From Verrucomicrobiaceae bacterium (GTDB lineage: Bacteria > Verrucomicrobiota > Verrucomicrobiia > Verrucomicrobiales > Verrucomicrobiaceae): a stretch of 64,000 nucleotides of DNA. The notes beneath the pieces were generated by a model. The model was not told the DNA's origin and ran no database searches. It saw only the letters and a program-made list of their open reading frames with translations. The stretch is from assembly GCA_016795465.1 (NCBI GenBank), contig JAEUHK010000103.1:38855-102854 (forward strand), read 5' to 3'. Both the position numbers and the translations under genes were made by a program. The stretch's first letter is position 1; each line of letters begins with the position of its first letter. This document shows, piece after piece, positions 8,162 to 17,667 of this stretch.

Positions 8162-11100
8162 ATGCGTCTCTTTCTCTTCGCTCTCTGCCCTCTGCTCTCC
8201 GCCTTCGCTGCCGAGCCCAAGGACCGCCTCATCCGCGAGACACCCGCGCTTACGCCCGAGGCCGAACGAGCCGCACTGCATGCCCCCGAAGGCTTCGAGG
8301 TCCAGCTCTTCGCCGCCGAGCCGCAAATCAACAAGCCCATCAACCTCGCCTTCGACGCCAAAGGCCGGCTCTGGGTCTCCTCCACCGTCGAGTATCCCTA
8401 CGCCGCCGAAAAAAGCCGCTGGTCCGACCCTCAAGGCACCCGCGTCCAAGACAGCCGCGATGCCATCAAGATCCTCGAAGACACCGACGGCGACGGCCGC
8501 GCCGACAAAATCACCGTCTTCGCCGACGCGCTGAACATCCCCACCGGCGTCCTCCCCTGGCACAAGCCCGAGCACAAGTCCGGCTGCATCGCCTTCAGCA
8601 TCCCCAACATCTGGTACTTCGCCGACACCGACGGCGACGACCACGCCGACCTCCGCGAAGTCCTCTTCGGCCCCCTCGGCTACGAAAAAGACACCCACGG
8701 CATGTGCAGCAGCTTCCGCCTCGGCCTCGACGGCTGGGTGTATGCCACGCATGGCTTTAACAACACCAGCAACTTCAAAGCCAAAGACGGCAGTACACTC
8801 GAACTCCAATCCGGCAACGTCTTCCGCTTCAAACCCGACGGCTCACGCGTCGAAAAATACACCAGAGGCCAGGTCAATCCCTTCGGTCTCGCGTGGGATC
8901 GTTACGGCAATCTCTACAGCGCCGACTGCCACAGCTCGCCCGTGTATCAACTCATCCGCGGTGCCTGCTATCCCAGCTTTGGCAAACCGCACGACGGACT
9001 CGGCTTCGCGCCCGTCATGTGCCAGCACACGCATGGCAGCACTGGCATTTGCGGCATCGTCTATCTCGACGGCGGCGTCTGGGGTCCTGAATGGGACGAT
9101 CACATCCTCCTCGGCAACTGCGTCACCTCCCGCGTCAATCACGACCATGTCACCTTCACCGGCTCCACCCCCAAAGCCAACGAGCAGCCCGACTTCATCA
9201 CCAGCGACGACCCCTGGTTCCGCCCCGTCGATCTCCAACTCGGCCCCGACAACGCCCTCTACATCGCCGACTTCTACAACAAGATCATCGGCCACTACGA
9301 AGTCCCCCTCGATCATAAAGGCCGGGACAAAACCCGCGGCCGCATCTGGCGTGTCGTTAACAAGAAGCACTCCGAAAGCCTGCGTGACTCTCCCGTGGCT
9401 GCATCGCCTTTGAATGCGCTTCATTCATCGAACCTAACACGCCGCTATCTCGCCACCGAGCTTTTGATTCGGCAAAACAACCCGGCTCATGACGCTGAGG
9501 CACCGGCGAGCGAGGAATCCGTCGCTCATAGCCTATGGATCGGCGCACGACTCGGCACCATCGACACGAATCAGATCAAAACAGCTATGGATTCGTTTCC
9601 GCTCGCGAAAACGCATGCGCTGAGGCTTGCATGCCGGTTTACGGATCAAGCTGGCATCCCGGGCTATTCCGCACTCACCCGCTTCATCGGGGACTTTGGC
9701 TCGCCTGTGAACCGGGGTGGAGCCACGATGTCATTTAGTTCCGTGGATGAGCTTATTCGAAGATCACCACCCGATCTTCTCGCAAGGCAAGAAGCCGAGG
9801 ACCAAAAAGCATCCATCGAATGCATCGGAGCTTCAGAAGGCCGTTCAGGCATTTACGACCTTCTTCTCGAGCTTCGCAGTCGTTCATCTCTTCGAGACGA
9901 AACCCTTCGTCTCACCACCAAGATTGCCCTCAAGACCATCTTGAGCAGCTCGGGCAGTTTCAAAGCTCTCCCGCCTGATGCCACCGAAGCCGTCGAGGTC
10001 GCTCTTGCCGTCCCCAATGCCGAATCAAGCCACTGGCTCTGGCGGGTCGAAACTCAATTACCCACTCGCTCCGCCTCCTTCGCCAAAATTCTCACCCACA
10101 TCGCCCGCCACGGCGATCCCACACTTCTCCCTCAAGCCATCGCCCTCGCTCGTCGCTCCACTGTCCCTTCGGTCGCTTCCGTCTCTTCTGTCCCTTCCGC
10201 CACGCTCCCCCTCCTCACCGCCCTACACGACGGCCTCAGCGAACGCGGCACGCCTCCATTGCCCGAACTCCTCACCTGGGCTCAAGACCTCGCCAAACAG
10301 CTACTCGAAGCTGCTTCGCAAAAACCCGCACCCGCCTGGACCAGCATCGGAAACGTCAAATGGTCCCTCCAGCCGCGAAAACTCGCCGAAGGCGGCGAAG
10401 TCACCGTGCTCCAAAGCATGGCCAAAGGCGGTGGCGATGAAGAAAGCCGCACCGGCACGCTCCAATCGAAAATCTTCGACGCACCCGCCAAACTCACCCT
10501 CTGGCTCAACGGCCACCGCGGCTTCCCCACGGCCAAACCGCACGACAAAAACCTCGTCCGCATCGTCGAAGCCCAAACCGGCCAAACACTCGCCAGCGCC
10601 TTCCCACCGCGACACAACGAAGGCCGCCGCACCGAGTTCGATCTCTCCAAGCACACCGGCAAACGCGTCCGCCTCGAAATCATCGATGGCGACAACGCCA
10701 AGGCCTACGCCTGGCTCGGCATTACCCGCATCGAGCCCGCCGTGGTCAGCGTGAACGATTTCCAAAGCTACGACACCACGCGCGAGTCTCTCAAAACGCT
10801 CGCCGTGATGCTCCAACACAGCGCCCCGGCCGCGCTGCGAGAAAAACTCGCCACCTACCTCCCACCGCGACCCGCGCCACCTCCCCTGCCCGTCTCACCC
10901 GAGCAACGCAGGCAGCTCGACACCCTCATCGCCGCCCGCGCCGCCGCCTACGCCAAAGCGAAGCCCGATCTCGAAGTCGGAGCCAACGTCTTCAAGATGA
11001 ACTGCGCCGCCTGCCATCAAATCCAAGGTGAAGGCGGCCTCATCGGCCCGCAGCTCGACGGCATCGGCACCCGCGGCCCCGAGCGCCTCTGCGAGGACAT

Positions 11101-11902
11101 CCTCGATCCCAATCGCAACGTCGATGCCCACTTTCACCTCCACACCTTCACCCTCAAAGACGGCACCGTGACCTCCGGCTTCCTCAAAGCCGAACTCGGC
11201 GAAATCAAAATCCTCGCCGACGCCACCGGCAAAGAACACCGCCTCTCCAAGAAAGACATCACCAAGTCCGAAGTCACCCCCATGTCCCTCATGCCACCCA
11301 CTTTCGGCCAAACGATGGATGAAGCGACGTTCAGCGACCTGCTCGGTTACTTGCTCGGCGAGCAAACCGCAGCCGCGCCTCTCAAGCCGCATCCGCAAGC
11401 CCTCGCGAACACGCATCCACCCGGCGAAGTCGACCGTCCAGAGATGGTGCGATTCATCGTGAATGATCCAGCGAAGCTCGCCGGCATCGTCGTCGATGAG
11501 ACGAAGGCACAGCTCACCGGTGAATGGCAGTATTCCACGCACACGCCGCCGTATGTGGGCCTCGGTTACCTGCATGACATGAAGGCAGGCAAAGGCCTCA
11601 AAGCCGTTACCTTCACACCGGAGCTGCCGAAAGCCGGCTGGTATGAGGTGCGGCTTGCTCATTGCTACAACGTGCGCCGCGCCACCAACACGCCCGTGAC
11701 CATTCATCATGCCGATGGCGATACCACGCTGCGCATCAACCAGCAGGAAGAACCACCACACGACCGCTTGTTTCGCACGCTCGGCACCTTCCGCTTTGAG
11801 AAAGGCCGCGCAGGCTGGGTGCGCATCTCCAACGAAGGCACCGATCCCACCAAAGTGGTCATCGCCGATGCCGTGCAGTTCATTCCCGTGGAAAAGAAGT
11901 GA
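8162..11902 (+). CDS. PVC-type membrane-bound dehydrogenase with cytochrome c and golvesin-like C-terminal domain
   Basis: A 1246-aa secreted protein. It has a signal peptide (MRLFLFALCPLLSAFA), then a beta-propeller of the 'putative membrane-bound dehydrogenase' type found in Planctomycetes and Verrucomicrobia (residues about 30-400, with EGFEVQLFAAEP and repeated DGDG-type turns). A helical HEAT-like middle follows. Near residue 950 is a class I cytochrome c heme site (CAACH, in MNCAACHQIQGEGG), followed by the usual 'TLKDGTVTSGFL' heme-associated domain. The last 150 residues resemble the golvesin/xanthan-lyase-type carbohydrate-associated domain (GWYEVRLAHCYN, ADAVQFIP). It probably oxidises a sugar-like substrate in the periplasm and passes electrons to the heme. 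The 11-codon upstream extension lacks a signal and was not used. It converges with a small membrane protein gene. Confidence 0.85.
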   Translation: MRLFLFALCPLLSAFAAEPKDRLIRETPALTPEAERAALHAPEGFEVQLFAAEPQINKPINLAFDAKGRLWVSSTVEYPYAAEKSRWSDPQGTRVQDSRDAIKILEDTDGDGRADKITVFADALNIPTGVLPWHKPEHKSGCIAFSIPNIWYFADTDGDDHADLREVLFGPLGYEKDTHGMCSSFRLGLDGWVYATHGFNNTSNFKAKDGSTLELQSGNVFRFKPDGSRVEKYTRGQVNPFGLAWDRYGNLYSADCHSSPVYQLIRGACYPSFGKPHDGLGFAPVMCQHTHGSTGICGIVYLDGGVWGPEWDDHILLGNCVTSRVNHDHVTFTGSTPKANEQPDFITSDDPWFRPVDLQLGPDNALYIADFYNKIIGHYEVPLDHKGRDKTRGRIWRVVNKKHSESLRDSPVAASPLNALHSSNLTRRYLATELLIRQNNPAHDAEAPASEESVAHSLWIGARLGTIDTNQIKTAMDSFPLAKTHALRLACRFTDQAGIPGYSALTRFIGDFGSPVNRGGATMSFSSVDELIRRSPPDLLARQEAEDQKASIECIGASEGRSGIYDLLLELRSRSSLRDETLRLTTKIALKTILSSSGSFKALPPDATEAVEVALAVPNAESSHWLWRVETQLPTRSASFAKILTHIARHGDPTLLPQAIALARRSTVPSVASVSSVPSATLPLLTALHDGLSERGTPPLPELLTWAQDLAKQLLEAASQKPAPAWTSIGNVKWSLQPRKLAEGGEVTVLQSMAKGGGDEESRTGTLQSKIFDAPAKLTLWLNGHRGFPTAKPHDKNLVRIVEAQTGQTLASAFPPRHNEGRRTEFDLSKHTGKRVRLEIIDGDNAKAYAWLGITRIEPAVVSVNDFQSYDTTRESLKTLAVMLQHSAPAALREKLATYLPPRPAPPPLPVSPEQRRQLDTLIAARAAAYAKAKPDLEVGANVFKMNCAACHQIQGEGGLIGPQLDGIGTRGPERLCEDILDPNRNVDAHFHLHTFTLKDGTVTSGFLKAELGEIKILADATGKEHRLSKKDITKSEVTPMSLMPPTFGQTMDEATFSDLLGYLLGEQTAAAPLKPHPQALANTHPPGEVDRPEMVRFIVNDPAKLAGIVVDETKAQLTGEWQYSTHTPPYVGLGYLHDMKAGKGLKAVTFTPELPKAGWYEVRLAHCYNVRRATNTPVTIHHADGDTTLRINQQEEPPHDRLFRTLGTFRFEKGRAGWVRISNEGTDPTKVVIADAVQFIPVEKK
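10150..10206 (+). repeat. TCCCTTCNGTC-type low-complexity repeat inside the dehydrogenase gene
   Basis: Repeats of the type TCCCTTCGGTC / TCTTCTGTCCCTTCC fall inside the coding sequence and encode a Ser/Val-rich linker (VPSVASVSSVPSA). The same motif occurs as an inverted pair inside the other giant dehydrogenase gene at about 15586-15672. Confidence 0.5.
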
Positions 11903-11903
11903 C

Positions 11904-12164
11904 TCAAGCACCACCGCGCCTCTTCCACCACCACGCGATGAAGTGCCCGAGGCCGCTGAACTTGAACTTCGGGTCCACCCAACGCTCGATGACGTAGAAC
12001 GCGAAGTAGTAAGCACGACTGAAACCCCACACGCAAAGCGCGAGCAAAGCCGCCGTGCGCCAGCTCCAGTGCTCGACGAGCAAGATCCCGGCGGAGAGAA
12101 TGCCAATGAAGAGAAACAGCCAGGCCTTCAGCCACATGGCTTTGGTGGATTGAAGATTGCGCAT
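11904..12164 (-). CDS. Small two-helix membrane protein
   Basis: An 86-aa protein with two hydrophobic segments (AWLFLFIGILSAGILLVEHW and TAALLALCVWGFSRAYYFAFY) and a basic C-terminus (WWWKRRGGA). The start at 12164 (MRNLQSTKA) is used; an internal ATG at residue 10 is possible. The upstream extension of the frame runs through repeat sequence and is unlikely to be coding. It converges with the giant dehydrogenase gene, 1 nt between stops. The family is not recognised. Confidence 0.65.
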   Translation of the reverse strand: MRNLQSTKAMWLKAWLFLFIGILSAGILLVEHWSWRTAALLALCVWGFSRAYYFAFYVIERWVDPKFKFSGLGHFIAWWWKRRGGA

Positions 12165-12262
12165 GGTCTGGACTGATGAGTTTCGCGGCAGCGTTTTGGA
12201 ACCGGAGCGTAGCGGAGATAGACAGCCATAGGCTGCCCGGCAGGGTGAGCGAAGCGAATCAA

Positions 12263-12345
12263 TGCTCCAGCCCTCTGGAGCTTTTCGCGGGCCTGGAGTC
12301 ATTCGAAAGCGCCGGAGGGCCGGCGCACTCCAGGAGGCTCTCGCG
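12263..12345. repeat. 83-bp dispersed palindromic repeat, copy 1
   Basis: The element starts TGCTCCAGCCCTCTGGAGC and contains the palindrome GCGCCGGAGGGCCGGCGC. An 83-nt copy of equal length with about ten mismatches lies at 57471-57553. The Cys/Ser-poor translation of the sequence upstream of 12164 is generated by this element, so it is non-coding. REP-like, and seen directly. Confidence 0.85.
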
Positions 12346-12353
12346 TGCTTTGG

Positions 12354-15300
12354 TTACTTCTTCTCCAGCCTCACATAATCCAGCCCGACCATGTTCGACG
12401 GGATCGCATCTGGATTCGGCGGTGCGAGGGTGAAGGTGAGTTTGTGCTCGCTGGCGGTGAGTTCGTGGGTGCCCCAGTCTTTTTCGCCAGTGTGGAGGAC
12501 TTGGGGGTTGTTGTAGCCATCGAACGAGGACGCCACGGGCTTGCCATCGAGGGTGATGCTGACGACGCCGTAGTCGCGGGCCATGGTGAGAGCGCCGTAG
12601 AGGGTGTATTTGCCGGCTTCCTTCACTGGAAGTGCCAGCGTGAGCTTCTGATCCGGCTTCCCACCCGTCCACCAGAGCTGGGCTCCGCCGCTCCAGTCGC
12701 TGCCGAAGCCGCCCATGCCTTGTCGGCCGGTTTTGCCGCCGGTGAGTTCGAGGACCTTGAGGGTTTCGCCTTCGAGGGCGCCTGGGATCGTAGTCCCGGC
12801 TTTAGCCGGTCCTCCTGAGCCGCCTGAAGGCGGGACTACAGAACCACTTTGCAGATACTTCACGAGATCAACGACCATCTCGGGCTGCAAGGCATCAAAG
12901 AGGCCTTCGGGCATCGTGCTGAGCTTGGAGACTTCGCGCTTCGCGATGTCCGTCTGCGCCAGCGTGAACTCCACACCGCCCATCATGGCGATCTTCACGG
13001 CGGCGGGGTTTTCTTCTTTGATGACGCCGCTCATCACGCGACCGTCCTTCATGGTGAAGAGGTTGAGCTGGTAGGCCTTGCCGATCACCGCGTTGGGATC
13101 GAGCACGTTTTCGAGCAGGTAGTTCAAGTCGGCGCGATTGCTGCCGGTGATGTCGGGGCCGACGTTCTGGCCTTCGCCGAAGAGTTTGTGGCATTGGCCG
13201 CAGGTGGCGGTGTAGAGCATCTTGCCCTTCGCGAGGTCGCCTTTGGCCAGTTTGGCGGGCGTGAGGAGGTCGCGATACTTCTTCGTGCGCTCGGCGAGGT
13301 CGGCCTTCGGTGCGTTGACATCGCCCCAGGCGGTTTTGATGAGGGCATTGATCTCCGCGTCATCGAACGCGGTGAGCTGGCGCACCAAAAACGGCGAAAG
13401 GGCCGTCGCGGGCACGGTTTTGGCCTCGACGGCCTTCAGCAGCGCTTTCGCGCCTTCCTTGGTCGAGGCGAGCGTGTTCACCGCATCCGGCAATTCGTTC
13501 GCGGAGAGCTTCGGCAGCGCCGCACCGAGGATTTTCGGCGTTTCGGCATCTTTGAGCGAGGCGAGCGCCTGGATCGCCTTTCGACGCAGCGAGGCCGGTG
13601 CGTCGTTTTGGATGAGCTGGAGCAGGGTTTTGGCGGTGGAGGCGTCTTTGGCCTGCACCAGCAATGACAGAGCGTGTTCTTTGTCAGTCAGTGATGTGGA
13701 GGGATCTTGCAGTTTAGAGCGCGCAAGGGAAGTTCCCCAATTCTCTCCACTCTCGTTTTCCAAAACCGATAGCTCGTAAACGAGTCTTTTTAGTTCAGGG
13801 TTTTCGCCATTTCTGAGAAGAGCTCCGGACCCCGGCCAATTCTCTCCCCTTTCCATCTTTGGCACCCCCTGTTTCCGAGCCTCAACCAAAGCAGCTACGA
13901 GCGCTGTCTTCGTCTCTAAATCTTCGGTTTGGTCAGCGAGTACAAAGATTTTGTCCCAACCATCGGCAGTGCCTGTAAGCCGTCGATAGATGAAGCCGGT
14001 GACCTTCGGCATCTTCGACACCTTCGCGAGCTGCATCCCCACCGCCGGGTCCGCCGCCACCAACGGCTCGATGCCATACCAGATGAGCAACGGGATCATC
14101 GGATCGTCCTTGTCCTCACCATGCTTGAGGAGCGCGGTGGCGATTGCTTGCCGTTTATCAACGGGAAGTCGTTGCAGCAGTGATGCTACTTCCCGTCGCA
14201 CATAAGGAGATTTGTCCTCACGGGCCATTTTCTCAACTGCTGCGAGGCCTCGTTCGCCCGGGACGCCAACCTCTGGCTGGCCATCGTAAACGAAATAATG
14301 GATCTCTGGAAAGCGAACGTCCGCATCCTTGTCTAGTAAGCCAGGCTGATTCCAAAGCTTAGGGCTGCATTTTGATGCTGCGAGACGCACAATCGCCGCG
14401 CGAACACGTTCTTTAGCTTCGTCGCCAGAAACTCCGATCGGGGACGAGAATCGGGAAAGGTTTATTAACCAAGTCGCTCTTACCGCAATTGCTTCTGAAA
14501 TCTCGTCGTGCTGTGCAGGTAGATCCTGAAGACACGCGAGAAATTTTGAAAATTTGCTCGTGTCGCGCTCGGACTGTAGCCGTTCCATCAGCACCCTTCT
14601 CGCCATCCGCGAGAACCACTCGTTCTCCGTCTGCACGGCCAGCTTTGCCAGTGTTTCATCGCTTTCCTTGGCGAGATCGAAGGGCGCAGTGATGCGGGCA
14701 CTCTTGCCCGCAAAGTCGTAGCGGGCAGGAGTGCCCGCTTCACTTCCATACGTCACCCGGTAGAGCCGCCCATTGCTGCGGTCCCAGTGCTCTACGGCTC
14801 CGCTGCCGCGGTGGCAGATTTGCTGATCACTCCAGTCGCTGACGTAGAGGGCGCCGTCGGGGCCGACGCGTTGCGTGACGGGGATGAAGTGCATGTCGTT
14901 CGCCCGGAGGAAGTCGGCGGCGTGTTTGCCGGTGTAGGTGCTGGCGTGCGGATCGGTGTAGTTCGCGACGAGGCGATGGCCGTGGAGGTTGCCGAAGAGG
15001 AGCTGGTTGCGATACGTCGGCGGGAAGAGGCTGCTCTGGTAAATGGCGAGGCCGCAGTGCGCGTGACCGCCGCCGAGCGCGTTGGTGTCGTTGTTCATCA
15101 CGCCTGCGCCGGTCGTTTTGTCGAAGGTGACATCGGGTCGCGGATTGCCGGCGTAGTGCGCGTGGTCGGCGATGGTCTTGATGTCTTCGTAAGTGTGCGC
15201 GTTGAAGTGCTGCCCGGCCTGCCGTTGATACCGTCCGCCGGGGACGATGTGGTAGAGATGCGGAATGACGCACGCGGTGACGAACCACTCGCCATGCTGG

Positions 15301-17555
15301 TCGTAATCGAGCCCCCAAGGGTTGCTGGTGCCATGCGCGAAGACCTCGAACTGATGCCGCACGGGATGGTAACGCCACACGCCGGCATTGATGGGCTCGC
15401 GCTGGTCATCCGGCGTGCCCGGCTTGCCGACGCGGCTGTGCGTGAAGACGCCATGGCAACCATACAGCCAGCCGTCCGGGCCCCAGATGAAGGAGTTGAG
15501 CGTTTCGTGGGTGTCCTGCGTGCCCCAGCCGTCGAGGAGGATGTGGGCTTTGAAGGAGAGGCCGGGGGCGAGCGGAAGGGACTGAAGAGACGAAAAGGAC
15601 GGAAGGGACGCCTGCTGCGGAGTCTCTTTTGTCTTTTCGGTCCCTTCAGTCCTTTCGAAGGGTCTATCTCCGTCGCGTGGAATGAAAAGAAGATACGGCG
15701 CAGCACCCACCCACACGCCGCCAAAGCCCAGCTCGATACCGCTGACGAGGTTCAGGCCTTCGCAGAAGATTTTCTTCGTCTCGAAGGTGCCGTCGCCGTC
15801 CTGGTCTTCGAGGATTTTGATGCGGTCCTGGCCTTTGCCGACTTCGCGGGGCTGCGGGTAGCTGTTGCCTTCCACGACCCAGATGCGGCCGCGTTCATCG
15901 AAGGTGAAGGCCATCGGCTGCACGAGGTCCGGCTCCGCGGCGATGAGCTCGGCTTTGAAGCCGCCGGGGAGTTGCATCAGATCGAGCGATTTGGGCTTGT
16001 TGGTTACCCAGCGAACTCCAATATCGCTCACCAAGTCATTCTGAATGCGTTTGAGCGTCTCTGTGGAGGCTGGAGAGTCCGGACTTAGATTCACTACAAC
16101 ATCTGGCATCATCGATGCGGCTGCTTGAATGCGCCTGAACAACTCCTCTCTCGAATAGCGGTTTCCTTTGAGTTCAAACTCTGATTCGGACAGCACCTTG
16201 AGTTCGATCAACTTTTCCGCAGCGACGCTTCCTTTGGCGTATTCGGCCTGCGGTTTGAGCGCGGGGCCGTAGAGCTTCTTTGGCGTGAGGTCGGCGGTGG
16301 TGTCCTTCCGCTCCTGCGTGAGGATGAAGACGCCTGCTTTGTTGCCGACGACGATGTCGGGCAGCTTGTCGCCATTCACATCGCCGACCTGCACATCGAC
16401 GCCGACGCCGGTGTTCGAGTCGATGAGATGCGGCACGAAATCGACGCCGCCTTTGCCGTCGCGCTTCGTTTGATACCAGTAAATGACGCGGTGGCCGCGC
16501 TCGTCGGGGTCGTGGCCGTTGTGCGCCCAGTAGCGCTTGCCGGTGACGATGTCTTTGATGCCATCGCCGTCGATGTCCGCGAGGTGCGCGGCGTGGGGCT
16601 GGCTGAAGACGATGCCGTAGTCGTTGTCCTGTGGCTGCTCGCTGGCGAGCATGACGCGGTTCCAAGTGGGGCCACTGAGAGGAGCGCGGACACTCTTGTC
16701 CGCTTCATTCTTCGCGGCTTCGCCGCCATTATTTTCGATGCGGGCAGGAGTGCCCGCGCTCCCCTCCTGCTTGGCCTGCAAATACACCGCCACGCCGTAG
16801 CGATGCGCGGCGAGAGCCGTGAAGACATCGTTCGTTCCGTTGCCATCGAAGTCATACGCGAACATCTGCGCACCACCGCCGACGCCAGCGGCGAAGTTGT
16901 GCTGGGTCCACTTGTCGGTGCCGTTGTTTTCCCACCAGCGACGCGCTTCGAGCAGATCGAGCTTTCCGTCACCATTCACGTCACCAACGCCGAGGCCGTG
17001 CGTGAACTTCGCGACCTTCATGTCGTCCGTGACGGCGACGAAGGGCCATTTCTCGGTCGGTTTCGACCAGTTCGGGGCGAACCAGCCGAACTTCCCGCCG
17101 GTGCTGCACACGATCTCCGGTTTGCCGTCGCCAGTGATGTCAGTGAAGACGGGCGATTCGTTGTCCACCACGTCGGCGACGATGTGCATGGGCCAGGGTT
17201 TGTCGTCGTGGGTGCCGGGATTGAGGTAAAGCCGCGCTTCCTTGCCGGGGAAGCCGAGGATGAGGATGTCGTTCTTCTGGTCGGCATCGAAATCGTGGAC
17301 GTAGGCGAAGAAGTTGTCCGAGTAGCCATTGATGCTGAAAATCTTCGGTTCGTAGTAGGCGTGCTTCTTTTCAAAAGCTGGCCCCTCCCACCAAAACGGC
17401 CCCGCGACGACGTCCGGCTTGCCGTCGCTATTGATGTCGCCGATCGCGGCACCTTCGGAGTAAAAGTCACCGTGGAGCTGCTGGCGCTTCCAGGTGATCT
17501 GCGTGGCGGCGTGCAGGCTGGAGGCCGCGAGGAGGGCGAAGACGAGCGTTTTCAT
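12354..17555 (-). CDS. Giant FG-GAP / membrane-bound dehydrogenase / HEAT / cytochrome c protein
   Basis: A 1733-aa secreted protein. The signal peptide is MKTLVFALLAASSLHA. About 400 residues of FG-GAP/VCBS repeats follow (GDINSDGKPDVV, GDVNGDGKLDLL, GDVNGDKLPDIV), then a PVC-type dehydrogenase beta-propeller (LPGGFKAELIAAEPDLVQP onward), HEAT-like helices, a cytochrome c site CGQCH in TCGQCHKLFGEGQNVGP, the heme-associated 'TMKDGRVMSGVI' domain, and a C-terminal beta-sandwich with GKYTLYGAL. It is a distant paralog of the protein at 8162-11902 but with different end domains. Several palindromic repeats lie inside the frame as linkers (12788-12840, 14694-14742, 15586-15672, 16682-16762). The start at 17555 is set by the signal peptide. 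Likely role: extracytoplasmic polysaccharide or sugar-alcohol oxidation (inference). Confidence 0.85.
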   Translation of the reverse strand: MKTLVFALLAASSLHAATQITWKRQQLHGDFYSEGAAIGDINSDGKPDVVAGPFWWEGPAFEKKHAYYEPKIFSINGYSDNFFAYVHDFDADQKNDILILGFPGKEARLYLNPGTHDDKPWPMHIVADVVDNESPVFTDITGDGKPEIVCSTGGKFGWFAPNWSKPTEKWPFVAVTDDMKVAKFTHGLGVGDVNGDGKLDLLEARRWWENNGTDKWTQHNFAAGVGGGAQMFAYDFDGNGTNDVFTALAAHRYGVAVYLQAKQEGSAGTPARIENNGGEAAKNEADKSVRAPLSGPTWNRVMLASEQPQDNDYGIVFSQPHAAHLADIDGDGIKDIVTGKRYWAHNGHDPDERGHRVIYWYQTKRDGKGGVDFVPHLIDSNTGVGVDVQVGDVNGDKLPDIVVGNKAGVFILTQERKDTTADLTPKKLYGPALKPQAEYAKGSVAAEKLIELKVLSESEFELKGNRYSREELFRRIQAAASMMPDVVVNLSPDSPASTETLKRIQNDLVSDIGVRWVTNKPKSLDLMQLPGGFKAELIAAEPDLVQPMAFTFDERGRIWVVEGNSYPQPREVGKGQDRIKILEDQDGDGTFETKKIFCEGLNLVSGIELGFGGVWVGAAPYLLFIPRDGDRPFERTEGTEKTKETPQQASLPSFSSLQSLPLAPGLSFKAHILLDGWGTQDTHETLNSFIWGPDGWLYGCHGVFTHSRVGKPGTPDDQREPINAGVWRYHPVRHQFEVFAHGTSNPWGLDYDQHGEWFVTACVIPHLYHIVPGGRYQRQAGQHFNAHTYEDIKTIADHAHYAGNPRPDVTFDKTTGAGVMNNDTNALGGGHAHCGLAIYQSSLFPPTYRNQLLFGNLHGHRLVANYTDPHASTYTGKHAADFLRANDMHFIPVTQRVGPDGALYVSDWSDQQICHRGSGAVEHWDRSNGRLYRVTYGSEAGTPARYDFAGKSARITAPFDLAKESDETLAKLAVQTENEWFSRMARRVLMERLQSERDTSKFSKFLACLQDLPAQHDEISEAIAVRATWLINLSRFSSPIGVSGDEAKERVRAAIVRLAASKCSPKLWNQPGLLDKDADVRFPEIHYFVYDGQPEVGVPGERGLAAVEKMAREDKSPYVRREVASLLQRLPVDKRQAIATALLKHGEDKDDPMIPLLIWYGIEPLVAADPAVGMQLAKVSKMPKVTGFIYRRLTGTADGWDKIFVLADQTEDLETKTALVAALVEARKQGVPKMERGENWPGSGALLRNGENPELKRLVYELSVLENESGENWGTSLARSKLQDPSTSLTDKEHALSLLVQAKDASTAKTLLQLIQNDAPASLRRKAIQALASLKDAETPKILGAALPKLSANELPDAVNTLASTKEGAKALLKAVEAKTVPATALSPFLVRQLTAFDDAEINALIKTAWGDVNAPKADLAERTKKYRDLLTPAKLAKGDLAKGKMLYTATCGQCHKLFGEGQNVGPDITGSNRADLNYLLENVLDPNAVIGKAYQLNLFTMKDGRVMSGVIKEENPAAVKIAMMGGVEFTLAQTDIAKREVSKLSTMPEGLFDALQPEMVVDLVKYLQSGSVVPPSGGSGGPAKAGTTIPGALEGETLKVLELTGGKTGRQGMGGFGSDWSGGAQLWWTGGKPDQKLTLALPVKEAGKYTLYGALTMARDYGVVSITLDGKPVASSFDGYNNPQVLHTGEKDWGTHELTASEHKLTFTLAPPNPDAIPSNMVGLDYVRLEKK
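12788..12840. repeat. Palindromic repeat inside coding sequence (GTAGTCCCGGC type)
   Basis: GTAGTCCCGGCTTTAGCCGG at 12790 onward is mirrored by GCCGCCTGAAGGCGGGACTAC. It keeps the reading frame of the giant dehydrogenase and encodes the Gly/Pro/Ser linker SVVPPSGGSGGPAKAGTTIP between the cytochrome and the C-terminal domain. Confidence 0.75.
14694..14742. repeat. Palindromic repeat inside coding sequence (GCGGGCACTC type)
   Basis: GCGGGCACTCTTGCCCGC is followed 9 nt later by GCGGGCAGGAGTGCCCGC. The frame stays open and encodes AGTPARYDFAGKSARI, where AGTPAR is the signature of the repeat. The family resembles the hairpins at 24133-24180 and 25524-25568. Confidence 0.8.
15586..15672. repeat. 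Inverted TCCCTTCAGTC-type repeat inside coding sequence
   Basis: GGGACTGAAGAGACGAAAAG at about 15588 is mirrored by TCTTTTCGGTCCCTTCAGTCC at about 15637. It encodes a charged linker (FERTEGTEKTKETPQQ) in the dehydrogenase propeller. The same short motif recurs at 10150-10206 in the other giant gene. Confidence 0.65.
16682..16762. repeat. Palindromic repeat inside coding sequence, second copy of the AGTPAR type
   Basis: GGAGCGCGGACACTCTTGTC at the left end is mirrored by GGCAGGAGTGCCCGCGCTCC at the right end, with a GC-rich mini-hairpin between. In the frame it encodes SAGTPARIENNGGEAAKNEA, a hydrophilic insert between FG-GAP repeats. Same family as the element at 14694. Confidence 0.78.
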
Positions 17556-17667
17556 GGCTGGGCGAAAACCAACGCTAACAGATTTGGCCCGTGGCGGACA
17601 AGTTTTATGCCGCATCGGCCATGACCGATGCTTCATGAGGTTTCAGCGATGTGAAGCGGCGATCGCT

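Noticed and set aside
17586..17610. A further copy of the shared upstream element (GGACAAGTTTT..GCATC)
   Set aside because: Only the short core resembles it, the direction points toward no gene start, and the flanks do not match.
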